A stretch of DNA of 64,000 bases from positions 16,859 through 80,858 of the forward strand of contig CAYGPQ010000003.1 of the NCBI GenBank assembly GCA_964351775.1, read 5' to 3'. Below the pieces are notes generated by a model, which saw only the letters and a program-made list of their open reading frames with translations, was not told the DNA's origin and made no database searches. The translations under genes and the position numbers were made by a program. Below, piece after piece: positions 45,617-53,418 of the stretch (its first letter is position 1; each line of letters opens with the position of its first letter). The stretch comes from Kordia sp964351775 (lineage in GTDB: Bacteria; Bacteroidota; Bacteroidia; Flavobacteriales; Flavobacteriaceae).

Positions 45617-45740
45617 GCTTCTTAGAGTTTTATTTCGCAACAAATGAATTACAAAAATGAAACGCTAAGATTTTTTATTCATTGATCTCGGTTAAGAAAT
45701 GAATATATTTTTAATGTGCCAGAAAAAAGAAGTGTTTGGT

Positions 45741-46313
45741 TTATTTATACATACGACCTCGAATGCGACTAAGAGATTCAGGCTTAATTCCCAAATAACT
45801 AGCGATCAAGTATTGTGGAACTCTGTTTAAAAGATCGGGTGCAGTTTCTTGCAGGTTTTGATATCTTTCTTCCACGGAAAGTTTTATGAGATCATCATAT
45901 TTTAAGCGTTGATTCAGAAACTGATCTTCCAAAAAGCTAGGTCCCATAGCTGCAAGCCTTGGAACATTTTTCATGAGTTCTTCGGTTCGTTCTTGTGTGC
46001 CAATAGAAACCACACAATCTTCCAGACATTTCAAATAATACTCTGAAGGTTTTTTTGTTGCATAACTTGTTGGCGTAATGCACTGTTTTTCAGTATAAAA
46101 CTCGGTGACTTTAACCTCTCCATCTATTAAATAATAGGAAACGACACAGCCTTTTAGTACAAAATAACATTCTTTAGCAGATTCTCCTTCCTCCAATAGG
46201 TAATCGCCCTTTTTAAGAGATATAAACAAGCTTTGCTTTAAAATGATGTCATATTCTTCTTCCGTAAGATCAATATATTGAGATATAAATTCAATTATTA
46301 GTTTGTCCATCAA
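45741..46313 (-). CDS. Crp/Fnr-family regulator
   Basis: 190 residues. cNMP-binding-like domain (LKKGDYLLEEGESAKECYFVLKGCVVSYYLIDGEVKVTEFYTEKQ) at 30-110 and an HTH at the end with RVPQYLIASYLGIKPESLSRIRGRMYK. The ligand-binding arginine of cAMP receptors is not evident, as in most Bacteroidota Crp-like proteins. A paralogue is at 59901. Confidence 0.9.
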   Translation of the reverse strand: MMDKLIIEFISQYIDLTEEEYDIILKQSLFISLKKGDYLLEEGESAKECYFVLKGCVVSYYLIDGEVKVTEFYTEKQCITPTSYATKKPSEYYLKCLEDCVVSIGTQERTEELMKNVPRLAAMGPSFLEDQFLNQRLKYDDLIKLSVEERYQNLQETAPDLLNRVPQYLIASYLGIKPESLSRIRGRMYK

Positions 46314-46539
46314 CGTTCATTTCATATACTAGCGACTCATTCAAAGTGCTAATTACGTATGTATACTAGCTTTTAATAACGTAAAAATACTAAAAAAATT
46401 ATTTTTTTCTCCGTTTGATATGTTCTTGTGCTGTAATGTATTAAAAAAACCATTATCTAGTAAAACTTGAATGTGCTCTGCTAGTTTGTTATGTAATGAA
46501 AATGAAGAAGAAAGGACTTGTAAAAGAAAACTAAAAGTT

Positions 46540-46576
46540 AAAGAACTCTGTTCAGTTTTTACCGACAGAGTTCTTT
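46540..46576. terminator. hairpin, probable terminator
   Basis: Eleven-base perfect arms (AAAGAACTCTG at 46540-46550, CAGAGTTCTTT at 46566-46576), 15-base loop. No long T-run follows; GGGG comes after on the plus strand, AAA precedes on the left, so orientation is uncertain. The nearest genes are on the minus strand. Confidence 0.45.
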
Positions 46577-46689
46577 GGGGGATAATTATTAAAAGATGTT
46601 AGAAATTTAATAATACCACCTAATCAAAAATCTAACCTTATGAGCTGCAAATATCAGCCATTAATTCACGGATAACTTTCTTATTAAGT

Positions 46690-46770
46690 TCAATTATTGT
46701 TCAATTTGGCTCTTTTTATATTCTAAAGAAGATTTCCATAATTGAGTGAAATGAATTTGTGAACGTTGTT
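46690..46770 (-). pseudogene. decayed 3' end of a third AraC paralogue
   Basis: Read on the minus strand this stretch aligns with the 3' ends of the AraC genes at 48403 and 52325: TTCACAAATTCATTTCACTC in near-identical form, then frameshifted SLEYKKSQIEQ against SPSEYRKNQIEN, and the same AGCCAAATTGAA ending. Only about 25 codons are left, with shifts and stops, so it is a gene relic. Confidence 0.7.
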
Positions 46771-46773
46771 CAA

Positions 46774-47259
46774 TTATTTATTTAATGCTTTACGTTTTGC
46801 TTGACTTGGCTCTCCATTTTCTAGATAATATTTTAAATCTTTCATGATGGTAGCCCCCATTTTGCCCATCATCATTTTCATCATAGGTTGCATTAACATT
46901 CCCATAAAGCCTTTCAAGGCGAAATCCATTTGCATATTGACTTCAGTCGTATTTGCATCTAATGAGGTTAGCTTCCAAGAATTCGTTGCTTTTTTAACTA
47001 CTGAAGGCATACCTTCTAAAACTAAATATTTTAGCGCATACTGTTCGTTTGAGAACTCCGTAAGTTTTTCTCTTATTTTTCCCATTCCGCTAATATCACA
47101 GCTTCTTTCTCCACATGTTGATCCATTGAATGCCGAACCTGTTCCTTCAGAATGTTTGAGAGGTGAAGCCCATATATGAACATTGGCGAACTCTGTTCCT
47201 AGCACTTTCCAAGTACTCTCAATATCTTTATGAATTATAATTTTTTTAGCTATTGTCAT
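46774..47259 (-). CDS. SRPBCC-family protein
   Basis: 161 residues. Start ATIAKKIIIHKDIESTWKVLGTEFANVHIWASPLKHSEG-like layout of polyketide-cyclase/START proteins, middle KKATNSWKLTSLDANTTEVNMQMDFALKG, C-terminal methionine-rich GMLMQPMMKMMMGKMG amphipathic helix. Predicted small-ligand cavity. The AraC relic starts four bases after its stop. Confidence 0.85.
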   Translation of the reverse strand: MTIAKKIIIHKDIESTWKVLGTEFANVHIWASPLKHSEGTGSAFNGSTCGERSCDISGMGKIREKLTEFSNEQYALKYLVLEGMPSVVKKATNSWKLTSLDANTTEVNMQMDFALKGFMGMLMQPMMKMMMGKMGATIMKDLKYYLENGEPSQAKRKALNK

Positions 47260-47444
47260 CGTTTCTCTATTTTCAGTTTAATTGTAGAATATGATACCTG
47301 TTTCTTATATATGACCCTTTTGATTGCAGATGATTCTCGGATAAAAAATGATTTAAAAAAGTAAATTTAAAATCCTAAACTCAGTTCAATGAACATGCAC
47401 AGCGATTGTGACTCCATAAATTATGAAGGCCTAAAAACAAGGAG

Positions 47445-48290
47445 TTAATCTTGATTATCTAATGCTATGGCTCTTGCTTCTACCAAGTCTAATAATACAT
47501 CATTTCGTAAGGGGAAAATATTTGCTAGGCGATCTGGATCTTCATGAATTGAATTGAAAGCTGCTTGATCTTTCCATTCTGTTAAGGAAATGAAATCGGT
47601 TGGAATAAAATTTCCTCGCATCACTCTTACATTTACAAACTGATTGGTGAATATTGTTTCTGCTGCTATGACGCCAGGGACTTGAAGTGAAAAGTATTCA
47701 TTTAATGATTGTTGTGCTTCGGGTGTTTGAATAACTTGTGCTAAATTCAATAAATAGAAAGCGGGTGGACTTGTGCGTGATGGGATAGATCCAAAAGTTG
47801 GTGGTGGTATACCTCCATTTGGGTTATCTGTAGGAGCTAACAAACTAAGTGTTTCTACGGCGACATCTGTGAAGCTAATTTCAAAATTAGTTCTCATTTC
47901 TATATAATTAGCGTCATTTACAGCTAATTGATACTTCACCTCATCTGGAAACACTAAGAGTACCATAAAATCATAATCAAATGGTCTTGCAACATCGGGT
48001 AAGGCTGAGTTTTCTATTAATGGTTCTGTTATTTGGACAAGATCACTAATGATGGAACCTTCTTGAGCTATGACACTTGGTGCTATGGCATCCAGAAAAT
48101 CATAAATTTCGGTTTCGCCACTCCCTGTTTTCATTTTATAAAAACTGATTTGATATACTTCTCCGTTGTAGTTTTCATAAATATCTACAGGTTGAAAAGA
48201 ATTTACAGCTGTGTCATTATCATCATCATTACACGCAATAATAATGGTCATTAATGCCAAAATTGTTAAAAACTGTGTTTTAAATTTCAT
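47445..48290 (-). CDS. lipoprotein with two ferredoxin-like (DUF1330/ABM-type) domains
   Basis: 281 residues from ATG 48290 (MKFKTQFLTILALMTIIIAC, lipid Cys 20); the longer frame starts in unconserved sequence. After a DDDNDT linker, residues about 40-150 (VYQISFYKMKTGSGETEIYDFLDAIAPSVIAQEGSI) and 180-280 (FYLLNLAQVIQTPEAQQSLNEYFSLQVPGVIAAE, FISLTEWKDQAAFNSIHEDPDRLA) have the same strand-helix order, so the domain is duplicated within one chain. Function unknown; the neighbour AraC at 48403 may regulate it. Confidence 0.75.
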   Translation of the reverse strand: MKFKTQFLTILALMTIIIACNDDDNDTAVNSFQPVDIYENYNGEVYQISFYKMKTGSGETEIYDFLDAIAPSVIAQEGSIISDLVQITEPLIENSALPDVARPFDYDFMVLLVFPDEVKYQLAVNDANYIEMRTNFEISFTDVAVETLSLLAPTDNPNGGIPPPTFGSIPSRTSPPAFYLLNLAQVIQTPEAQQSLNEYFSLQVPGVIAAETIFTNQFVNVRVMRGNFIPTDFISLTEWKDQAAFNSIHEDPDRLANIFPLRNDVLLDLVEARAIALDNQD

Positions 48291-48402
48291 AGTCTTGAAT
48301 ATTATATTTATTAATAATTTTAAGGTCATTATAGAAAATGACGCGTTATTACAATACAAAATTCAACCTTTACTAAAAGAATGGTTTTCTAATTAAGTTC
48401 AA

Positions 48403-49248
48403 TTAATTTTCAATTTGGTTCTTTCTATATTCGGAAGGCGATTGGTCAAAAAATGAGTGAAATGAATTTGTAAAAGTACTTGGATCTTGAAAGCCACATT
48501 GGTAGGCTATATCACTTATTAAATCGTTCGTAATTACGAGTAACTGAGCAGCTCTTTCAAACCTTTTTCTTTTAATATATTTTGCAGGAGATTCCTGATA
48601 GGTAGCTTGAAAAAAACGCTTAAAACTGGAGAGACTTTTGTTGGTTAAAAAAGCGAGTTCTTCTATCGTTAAATGATTGTAAATGTTGTTTTCAACGATG
48701 GTAGTGAATTCTAACTTATTGGGATTAAATAAATGAGAGAAAAACTGTTGGATGCTTTGATATGCTTCCGTTTTAAGTAAAATCATCACTAATTCCTTAA
48801 ATTTTAGGATTGCTAAATCTTCATCGATTAAACTTGGATTGTCAAGATAAATAGACAGATTGCTGATATATTTTTCAATAAGTTCATTGGCAATTATTTT
48901 TTTTGGAGTATTGATGATAGCATTCTGAGGTTCTAAAAATTTGTTGGAAAGACTTTTGTATACTTCTTGAATGATTACCGAATGAAAATAAACCGCTATG
49001 ACTTCCACTTGATGCCCATCGTCACTAGAACTAAATCTTGAAATGTAATTTCCGCATTTTTTTAATAATGCTTCTTTTGTACTAAGCTGAAAGCTCCCGT
49101 GTGATTCTAGAACTTCATAATTTCCTGCAGAGATATAAAAAAAACAGGAAAAATCCTCAATTTTCGCAGGATACGCATACGGCGCTTTAAATACTGCACG
49201 TTGGAATAACGGTTTTCCGTTATAATCAATGGTTACATTTCTTTCCAT
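48403..49248 (-). CDS. AraC-family regulator, twin A
   Basis: 281 residues from ATG 49248 (MERNVTIDYNGKPLF); a start at 49281 is possible since the preceding codons (NLEFYTM) are conserved in twin B. N-terminal ligand domain and double HTH at about 190-280 (TIEELAFLTNKSLSSFKRFFQATYQESPAKYIKRKR, ISDIAYQCGFQDPSTFTNSFHSFFDQSPSEYR). Very close to twin B at 52325. It is followed by the DUF1330-type lipoprotein gene. Confidence 0.92.
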   Translation of the reverse strand: MERNVTIDYNGKPLFQRAVFKAPYAYPAKIEDFSCFFYISAGNYEVLESHGSFQLSTKEALLKKCGNYISRFSSSDDGHQVEVIAVYFHSVIIQEVYKSLSNKFLEPQNAIINTPKKIIANELIEKYISNLSIYLDNPSLIDEDLAILKFKELVMILLKTEAYQSIQQFFSHLFNPNKLEFTTIVENNIYNHLTIEELAFLTNKSLSSFKRFFQATYQESPAKYIKRKRFERAAQLLVITNDLISDIAYQCGFQDPSTFTNSFHSFFDQSPSEYRKNQIEN

Positions 49249-49296
49249 GGTATAAAATTCTAAATTTGTTTCGTAAAACACTTTCTAATTTGGGTC

Positions 49297-49304
49297 AAAA
49301 GTAT
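49297..49304 (-). promoter_or_regulatory. possible -7 box of AraC twin A
   Basis: TACTTTTG on the minus strand fits TAnnTTTG. It lies in a block (ATGAGC...CCAAATTAG.AAGTGT) also found upstream of twin B, but there with 12 bases missing, including this box. Confidence 0.35.
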
Positions 49305-49353
49305 GCTCATTTAGGGTGCTTTTTATGTTGCGTTTTTTTAGCTTTAACTTTTA

Positions 49354-50439
49354 TCAACGCTCTTTTACATTGTAGGATGTTGATGTACGAAGTTTAATCC
49401 AATCATCATTGTCTATTGCTTGTTGCATACCGTTCATGAAATTTGGGTAGTATTGTTGCTTTTCAAAAGCTTCCATGTTGGGTGCTTTGGTGATGAAAAT
49501 TTTCATGAAATTTAATATCGCTTTTATTTTATTACCAAGTGTTTGCTTTGCTTCAGGCATGTTTGACACATAATTTCTTGCAATAGTTTCAAAATCTTCA
49601 GGATCTTTTCCTGTAAGTTCTTTTACCACATTTGTGGTGCCACCATAAGCAAATACATTTTGCGCTACATCTTTTAAATAATAGCGAATATTAGAATAGT
49701 CATAGATAGGATAATTGCCCGCTTTTAAGGATTTGAGCAGCATTTTTTCTGAAATCTCCATTATTTTCACTTTTCTATTGAAAATTTTAGCAAATGTATC
49801 TGCAACATCTTGTTGTGAAATTATTTTTGGTCCCGTTGGACGATACGTTTTTCCATGATGTTTTTCAGGATCTTTTAAAATATGGGCAACCACTCTTCCC
49901 TGATCGTCCTCTGAAGGTGGCGGATTTAAACCTTCCCCTTTTACACTTGTTGGCATAATTCCTAATTGGGCAATCATATCAACTGTAAAGAAATAGGTAA
50001 AAGCAAACATTCCCGGGTTTACAAAAGTATATTTTACATCTCTGTGCATCTTAACAACTTGATCGCCTAACCATTGTTCTTTGGTATTTATTGACGGATG
50101 ATTTTGACTTAAAAGCCATTGAGACATGTATACCACATGTTCTATCTTTGCTTCCTCGGCTGCAATGATGAAAGCAATCGTTTTAAAGAGACTATTTTTC
50201 CCAAAAGGAGGACAAAAGTATGCGCGATCTTGGCCTTCAAGTGCTTTTTTATTGTCTCTATAATCTTCTAAATCACCAATAAATAGTTCAGCTCCTAGCC
50301 TTTCTAATTCAATAGCTTTTGGATTTTTGGGATTTCTAACCATGGCTCTGACTTCGAATCCAAGTCGTAATAATTCTTTGGCAGCCGGAAATCCTGTGTG
50401 ACCATTAGCTGCAGTAACTAGTATTTTTTTTGTACTCAT
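49354..50439 (-). CDS. NmrA-like NAD(P)-binding protein
   Basis: 361 residues, atypical short-chain reductase of the NmrA/HSCARG type. Nucleotide loop KKILVTAANGHTGFPAAKELLRLGFEVRAMVRN (GxxGxxG variant AANGHTG), then LGAELFIGDLED, HVVYMSQWLLSQNHP, and VAHILKDPEKHHGKTYRPTGP. The catalytic YxxxK of true reductases is not clear, so it may be a redox sensor. 48 bases before it the carbonic anhydrase gene ends. Confidence 0.88.
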   Translation of the reverse strand: MSTKKILVTAANGHTGFPAAKELLRLGFEVRAMVRNPKNPKAIELERLGAELFIGDLEDYRDNKKALEGQDRAYFCPPFGKNSLFKTIAFIIAAEEAKIEHVVYMSQWLLSQNHPSINTKEQWLGDQVVKMHRDVKYTFVNPGMFAFTYFFTVDMIAQLGIMPTSVKGEGLNPPPSEDDQGRVVAHILKDPEKHHGKTYRPTGPKIISQQDVADTFAKIFNRKVKIMEISEKMLLKSLKAGNYPIYDYSNIRYYLKDVAQNVFAYGGTTNVVKELTGKDPEDFETIARNYVSNMPEAKQTLGNKIKAILNFMKIFITKAPNMEAFEKQQYYPNFMNGMQQAIDNDDWIKLRTSTSYNVKER

Positions 50440-50487
50440 TATTATTTTAATAGTATGTTTATAAATTGTTTAATAGAAAATGTGCGA

Positions 50488-51024
50488 CTATGATCGCAGC
50501 GCTTCTGGTTTAATAATTTCGTTTACACTTCCACTTTTGACATCATAAATGCTTCCTGAAACGATGATATAATCTGGAATTTCCTTTGCATCGCGCAAGC
50601 GTTTGATATCTTCATGCAAACTTTCTTCGTGGTTGGTGATTGCTATGGAAGATACATCTACACCAGTTTGATTTTTTAATGCTTGCTGAAAACTTGAATC
50701 TGCAAATCGTTCGACTCCGCATTGTGCATGATGTACAATTACGACCTCAAAAGGCCCTAACTTTCCTTGCGCTTTGTCCATCATAGCAACCATAAATGCT
50801 AGTGAAGCAATTTCTTCTATGACTGCTGGAGTTACACGTCCACCATTATTGCGAATGACTACTGAGTCGCCAAGGTCTAGTTTGAAAATATGAGCAGGAT
50901 CAACGCGTGCATCGGCACAGGCAAGAATTACGGAGCGAAACTTTGGTAATATTGGCAAGCCTGAATCGCTAAAATGCTGTTTAAACTCATCATTACGGCT
51001 AAAAAGTGTTTTTAAATTTGACAT
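50488..51024 (-). CDS. beta-class carbonic anhydrase
   Basis: 178 residues from ATG 51024 (MSNLKTLFSR). Zinc ligands Cys36, His99 and Cys102 with the Asp38/Arg40 dyad in ACADARVD and VHHAQCG; IRNNGGRVTP is the typical loop. Interconverts CO2 and bicarbonate in the cytoplasm. The longer frame to 51063 reaches the operator-like site and is unlikely. A MarR gene lies directly upstream in the same direction. Confidence 0.9.
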   Translation of the reverse strand: MSNLKTLFSRNDEFKQHFSDSGLPILPKFRSVILACADARVDPAHIFKLDLGDSVVIRNNGGRVTPAVIEEIASLAFMVAMMDKAQGKLGPFEVVIVHHAQCGVERFADSSFQQALKNQTGVDVSSIAITNHEESLHEDIKRLRDAKEIPDYIIVSGSIYDVKSGSVNEIIKPEALRS

Positions 51025-51066
51025 GATTTTCATTTGTTTTAATTGTTGATTATTATAATTCAATAT

Positions 51067-51086
51067 GATGTATATACAACATGTTG
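51067..51086. promoter_or_regulatory. operator-like site before the carbonic anhydrase gene
   Basis: GATGTATATACAACATGTTG contains the palindrome CAACATGTTG and the word ATATACAACA shared with the site at 51518-51535. It is about 43 bases upstream of the carbonic anhydrase start and just after the MarR gene, as for a MarR-controlled promoter. Confidence 0.5.
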
Positions 51087-51097
51087 AATAAATTTTT

Positions 51098-51499
51098 TTA
51101 AGTAATTCTTTCTTCTAATTTTGAAACGAGTTCGAAACCATCGGGTTTTAACATTGCTGTTAATTCATCCATTGCCGCTTCCCAAATAGGTATTAATTTC
51201 TTTACTAATTCATTACCTGTAGGTGTTAATTGAATTTTAGGTCTGTAATCATTTGTGCGCTGTATCCATCCTTCTTTTATCATAAGTTTTATATTTCGGC
51301 TGGTTGATGAACGTTCTAAGGCTAACATTTCACCAACTTTTCCTTGCTCAACCTCACCCATTTCATAAAGAGAGAATAAAATTGTCAATTGATTTTCTGT
51401 AATACCAAATTCTTTAATCCGTTTTCTATATAGACTGTCAATAATCCTCGATAATCTACGTACCCTAAAACCAATACAATGTGATAACTCATATTTCAT
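51098..51499 (-). CDS. MarR-family regulator
   Basis: 133 residues from ATG 51499 (MKYELSHCIGFRVRRLSRII). Winged HTH: FGITENQLTILFSLYEMGEVEQGKVGEMLALERSSTSRNIKLMIKEGWIQRTNDYRPKIQLTPTGNELV. A start at 51535 would place the palindromic operator inside the coding part, so the shorter form is chosen. Likely represses itself and the carbonic anhydrase-NmrA genes that follow. Confidence 0.88.
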   Translation of the reverse strand: MKYELSHCIGFRVRRLSRIIDSLYRKRIKEFGITENQLTILFSLYEMGEVEQGKVGEMLALERSSTSRNIKLMIKEGWIQRTNDYRPKIQLTPTGNELVKKLIPIWEAAMDELTAMLKPDGFELVSKLEERIT

Positions 51500-51517
51500 A
51501 ACGCTAATATACAAATA

Positions 51518-51535
51518 TTGTTGTATATGCAACAT
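51518..51535. promoter_or_regulatory. operator-like palindrome before the MarR gene
   Basis: TTGTTGTATATGCAACAT has arms TGTTG/CAACA with a six-base centre and reads ATATACAACA on the minus strand, as at 51067-51086. It lies 19 bases upstream of the MarR start, fitting autorepression. Confidence 0.55.
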
Positions 51536-51561
51536 TTTTACAGAAATTCATATTAATTATT

Positions 51562-52236
51562 TTAGTATGAATCTTTAATTTTAAAACCAAAGATTAACAT
51601 CCATAGTATAAATACTAGCATAAAGATTCCGTTTTGCGCAAAAAGTAAAAAGGATACTTCAATGTTCAATAGTTGTAACAATCCGCCTATGGAAACAATT
51701 ACTGAGGCAGCTATTCCCCATACGGCAAGCCATTTTGCCATCACCTGTACTTTAAATAAAAAATAGAACAAAAAACAATTCGCTACACTACTCAATATCA
51801 AGGTTAAAAAATGAGCAGAAAAGAATGAATTATATAAGATTTTGGCTGTTGCAATATCATCTTGATTAACAGCCATTGTTGTTGATTCAAACTCAAAACT
51901 CATAGATAACAACCAACTATGAATTAAATTACTAATAATGATCACCGTGAAATTTAATAGTGCAATTCCTAAATAAACCTTTGTAAAGGGTAGCTTATTT
52001 TTTTTGACTAACCGATATACAAAAAAGGCAATGAAAACAATGAATACGTTCGAAAGCATATCTAATGCAATTGCTACATACATCGTATTTACATTTTCAG
52101 CAATGTTCGATAGAAATGATACATCTTCTATTTTTATTTCTGCTAAACCTCTATAAGAAATGCCCAATCCACCAAGAATCATAACAATTAAAAAAAGCAA
52201 TCCAAGTATTCTTCCTGAGTTTTTTGTTATTGCCAT
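51562..52236 (-). CDS. DUF4386-family membrane protein
   Basis: 224 residues with six membrane helices (ILGLLFLIVMILGGLGISYRG to NGIFMLVFILWMLIFGFKI). The order and loops (SNIAENVNTMYVAIALDMLSNVFIVFIAFFVYRLVKKN) match the DUF4386 family. Function unknown, often next to regulators of stress genes. It lies 26 bases upstream of the MarR coding region in direction of transcription. Confidence 0.85.
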   Translation of the reverse strand: MAITKNSGRILGLLFLIVMILGGLGISYRGLAEIKIEDVSFLSNIAENVNTMYVAIALDMLSNVFIVFIAFFVYRLVKKNKLPFTKVYLGIALLNFTVIIISNLIHSWLLSMSFEFESTTMAVNQDDIATAKILYNSFFSAHFLTLILSSVANCFLFYFLFKVQVMAKWLAVWGIAASVIVSIGGLLQLLNIEVSFLLFAQNGIFMLVFILWMLIFGFKIKDSY

Positions 52237-52324
52237 AAAATGTTTTTTTTGAGTTGATGGACAAACTTTATCAGATTGTAAAGTTGGACTATTTATTAAG
52301 GAACGACTTTCTGAATCGGTTCAA

Positions 52325-53167
52325 TTAGTATTTAATTTGGCTCTTTCTGTATTTGGAAGGCGATTGTCCAAAAAATGAATGAAATGAATTTGTGAACGTA
52401 CTTGGATCTTGAAATCCACATTGATACGCGATGTCACTGACCAAATCATTTGTAAGTGTGAGCAATTGTGCTGCTTTTTCAAACCTTTTTCTCTTCACAT
52501 ATTTTGCAGGCGATTCTTGATACGTAGCTTTGAAGAAACGTTTGAAACTTGAGAGACTTTTGTTTGTTAAAAAAGCCAACTCCTCAATGGTTAAGGTATT
52601 GTAAATATTATTTTCAATGATAGTTGTAAACTCTAATTTATTTGGATTGAATAGATTAGCAAATAATTCTTGAATGTTTTGATATTCTTCCGTTTTGAGT
52701 AAAATCATGACAAGTTCCTTGAATTTAAGGATTGCCAAATCTTCATCGATTAAGTTCGGATTGTCTAAGTAAATAGTAAGATTACTAATATATTTTTCAA
52801 TTAGTTCTTTGGCTATTATTTTTTTGGGTTTGCTAATTAGTTTTTGTTTTCCTAAAAACGTATCAGAAAGATTTTTATAGACTTCCTTTATGATTACTGG
52901 ATGAAAAAACACCATGATACATTCAACTTTTCCACCTAAATCATTGGTATTAAATCTAGCAATATATGTTCCGCACTTTTTTAATAATGCTTGGTTATTA
53001 CTAAGTTTAAAACTTCCACTTGACTCTAGAAGTTCATAGTTTCCTTCAGAAACATAAAAAAAACAGGCATATTCAGAATCTGAGCTATTAAATACAAATG
53101 GAGCTTCAATCACTGCTCTTCGGAATAAGGCAGCTCCATTATATTCTATAGTAACATTTTTTTTCAT
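52325..53167 (-). CDS. AraC-family regulator, twin B
   Basis: 280 residues from ATG 53167 (MKKNVTIEYNGAALF). Nearly identical in its second half to twin A at 48403 (KSLSSFKRFFKATYQESPAKYVKRKR, YQCGFQDPSTFTNSFHSFFGQSPSKYR). The N-terminal ligand domains differ more, so the two probably sense different signals and bind related DNA sites. 88 bases upstream of the DUF4386 gene. Confidence 0.92.
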   Translation of the reverse strand: MKKNVTIEYNGAALFRRAVIEAPFVFNSSDSEYACFFYVSEGNYELLESSGSFKLSNNQALLKKCGTYIARFNTNDLGGKVECIMVFFHPVIIKEVYKNLSDTFLGKQKLISKPKKIIAKELIEKYISNLTIYLDNPNLIDEDLAILKFKELVMILLKTEEYQNIQELFANLFNPNKLEFTTIIENNIYNTLTIEELAFLTNKSLSSFKRFFKATYQESPAKYVKRKRFEKAAQLLTLTNDLVSDIAYQCGFQDPSTFTNSFHSFFGQSPSKYRKSQIKY

Positions 53168-53418
53168 AGGATAAAATTCTAAATTAATTTTTAACCACAC
53201 TTGCTAATTTGGCTCATTTTTTAACTTTCACAAAGGTGTTATTATTTTTTAGTATTAATTTATGAATCATGTTGCGAACTATGTCAAGTACGACGATTCT
53301 ATATAAGTTATAGCGCAAGGCTATCAATTATGATGCAAACGTTCCTTTTCATCTAATTTCATCCTATTTATGAGTACTATAATTTTTGATTCGCACGAGT
53401 GTCATTTTTGAATCTAAA

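Larger units (their letters stand above)
46314..46773. other. intergenic region with a hairpin and an AraC relic
   Basis: 460 bases. Contains the hairpin at 46540-46576 and a decayed copy of the 3' end of an AraC gene at 46690-46770. The rest is AT-rich with no signal seen. Confidence 0.7.
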
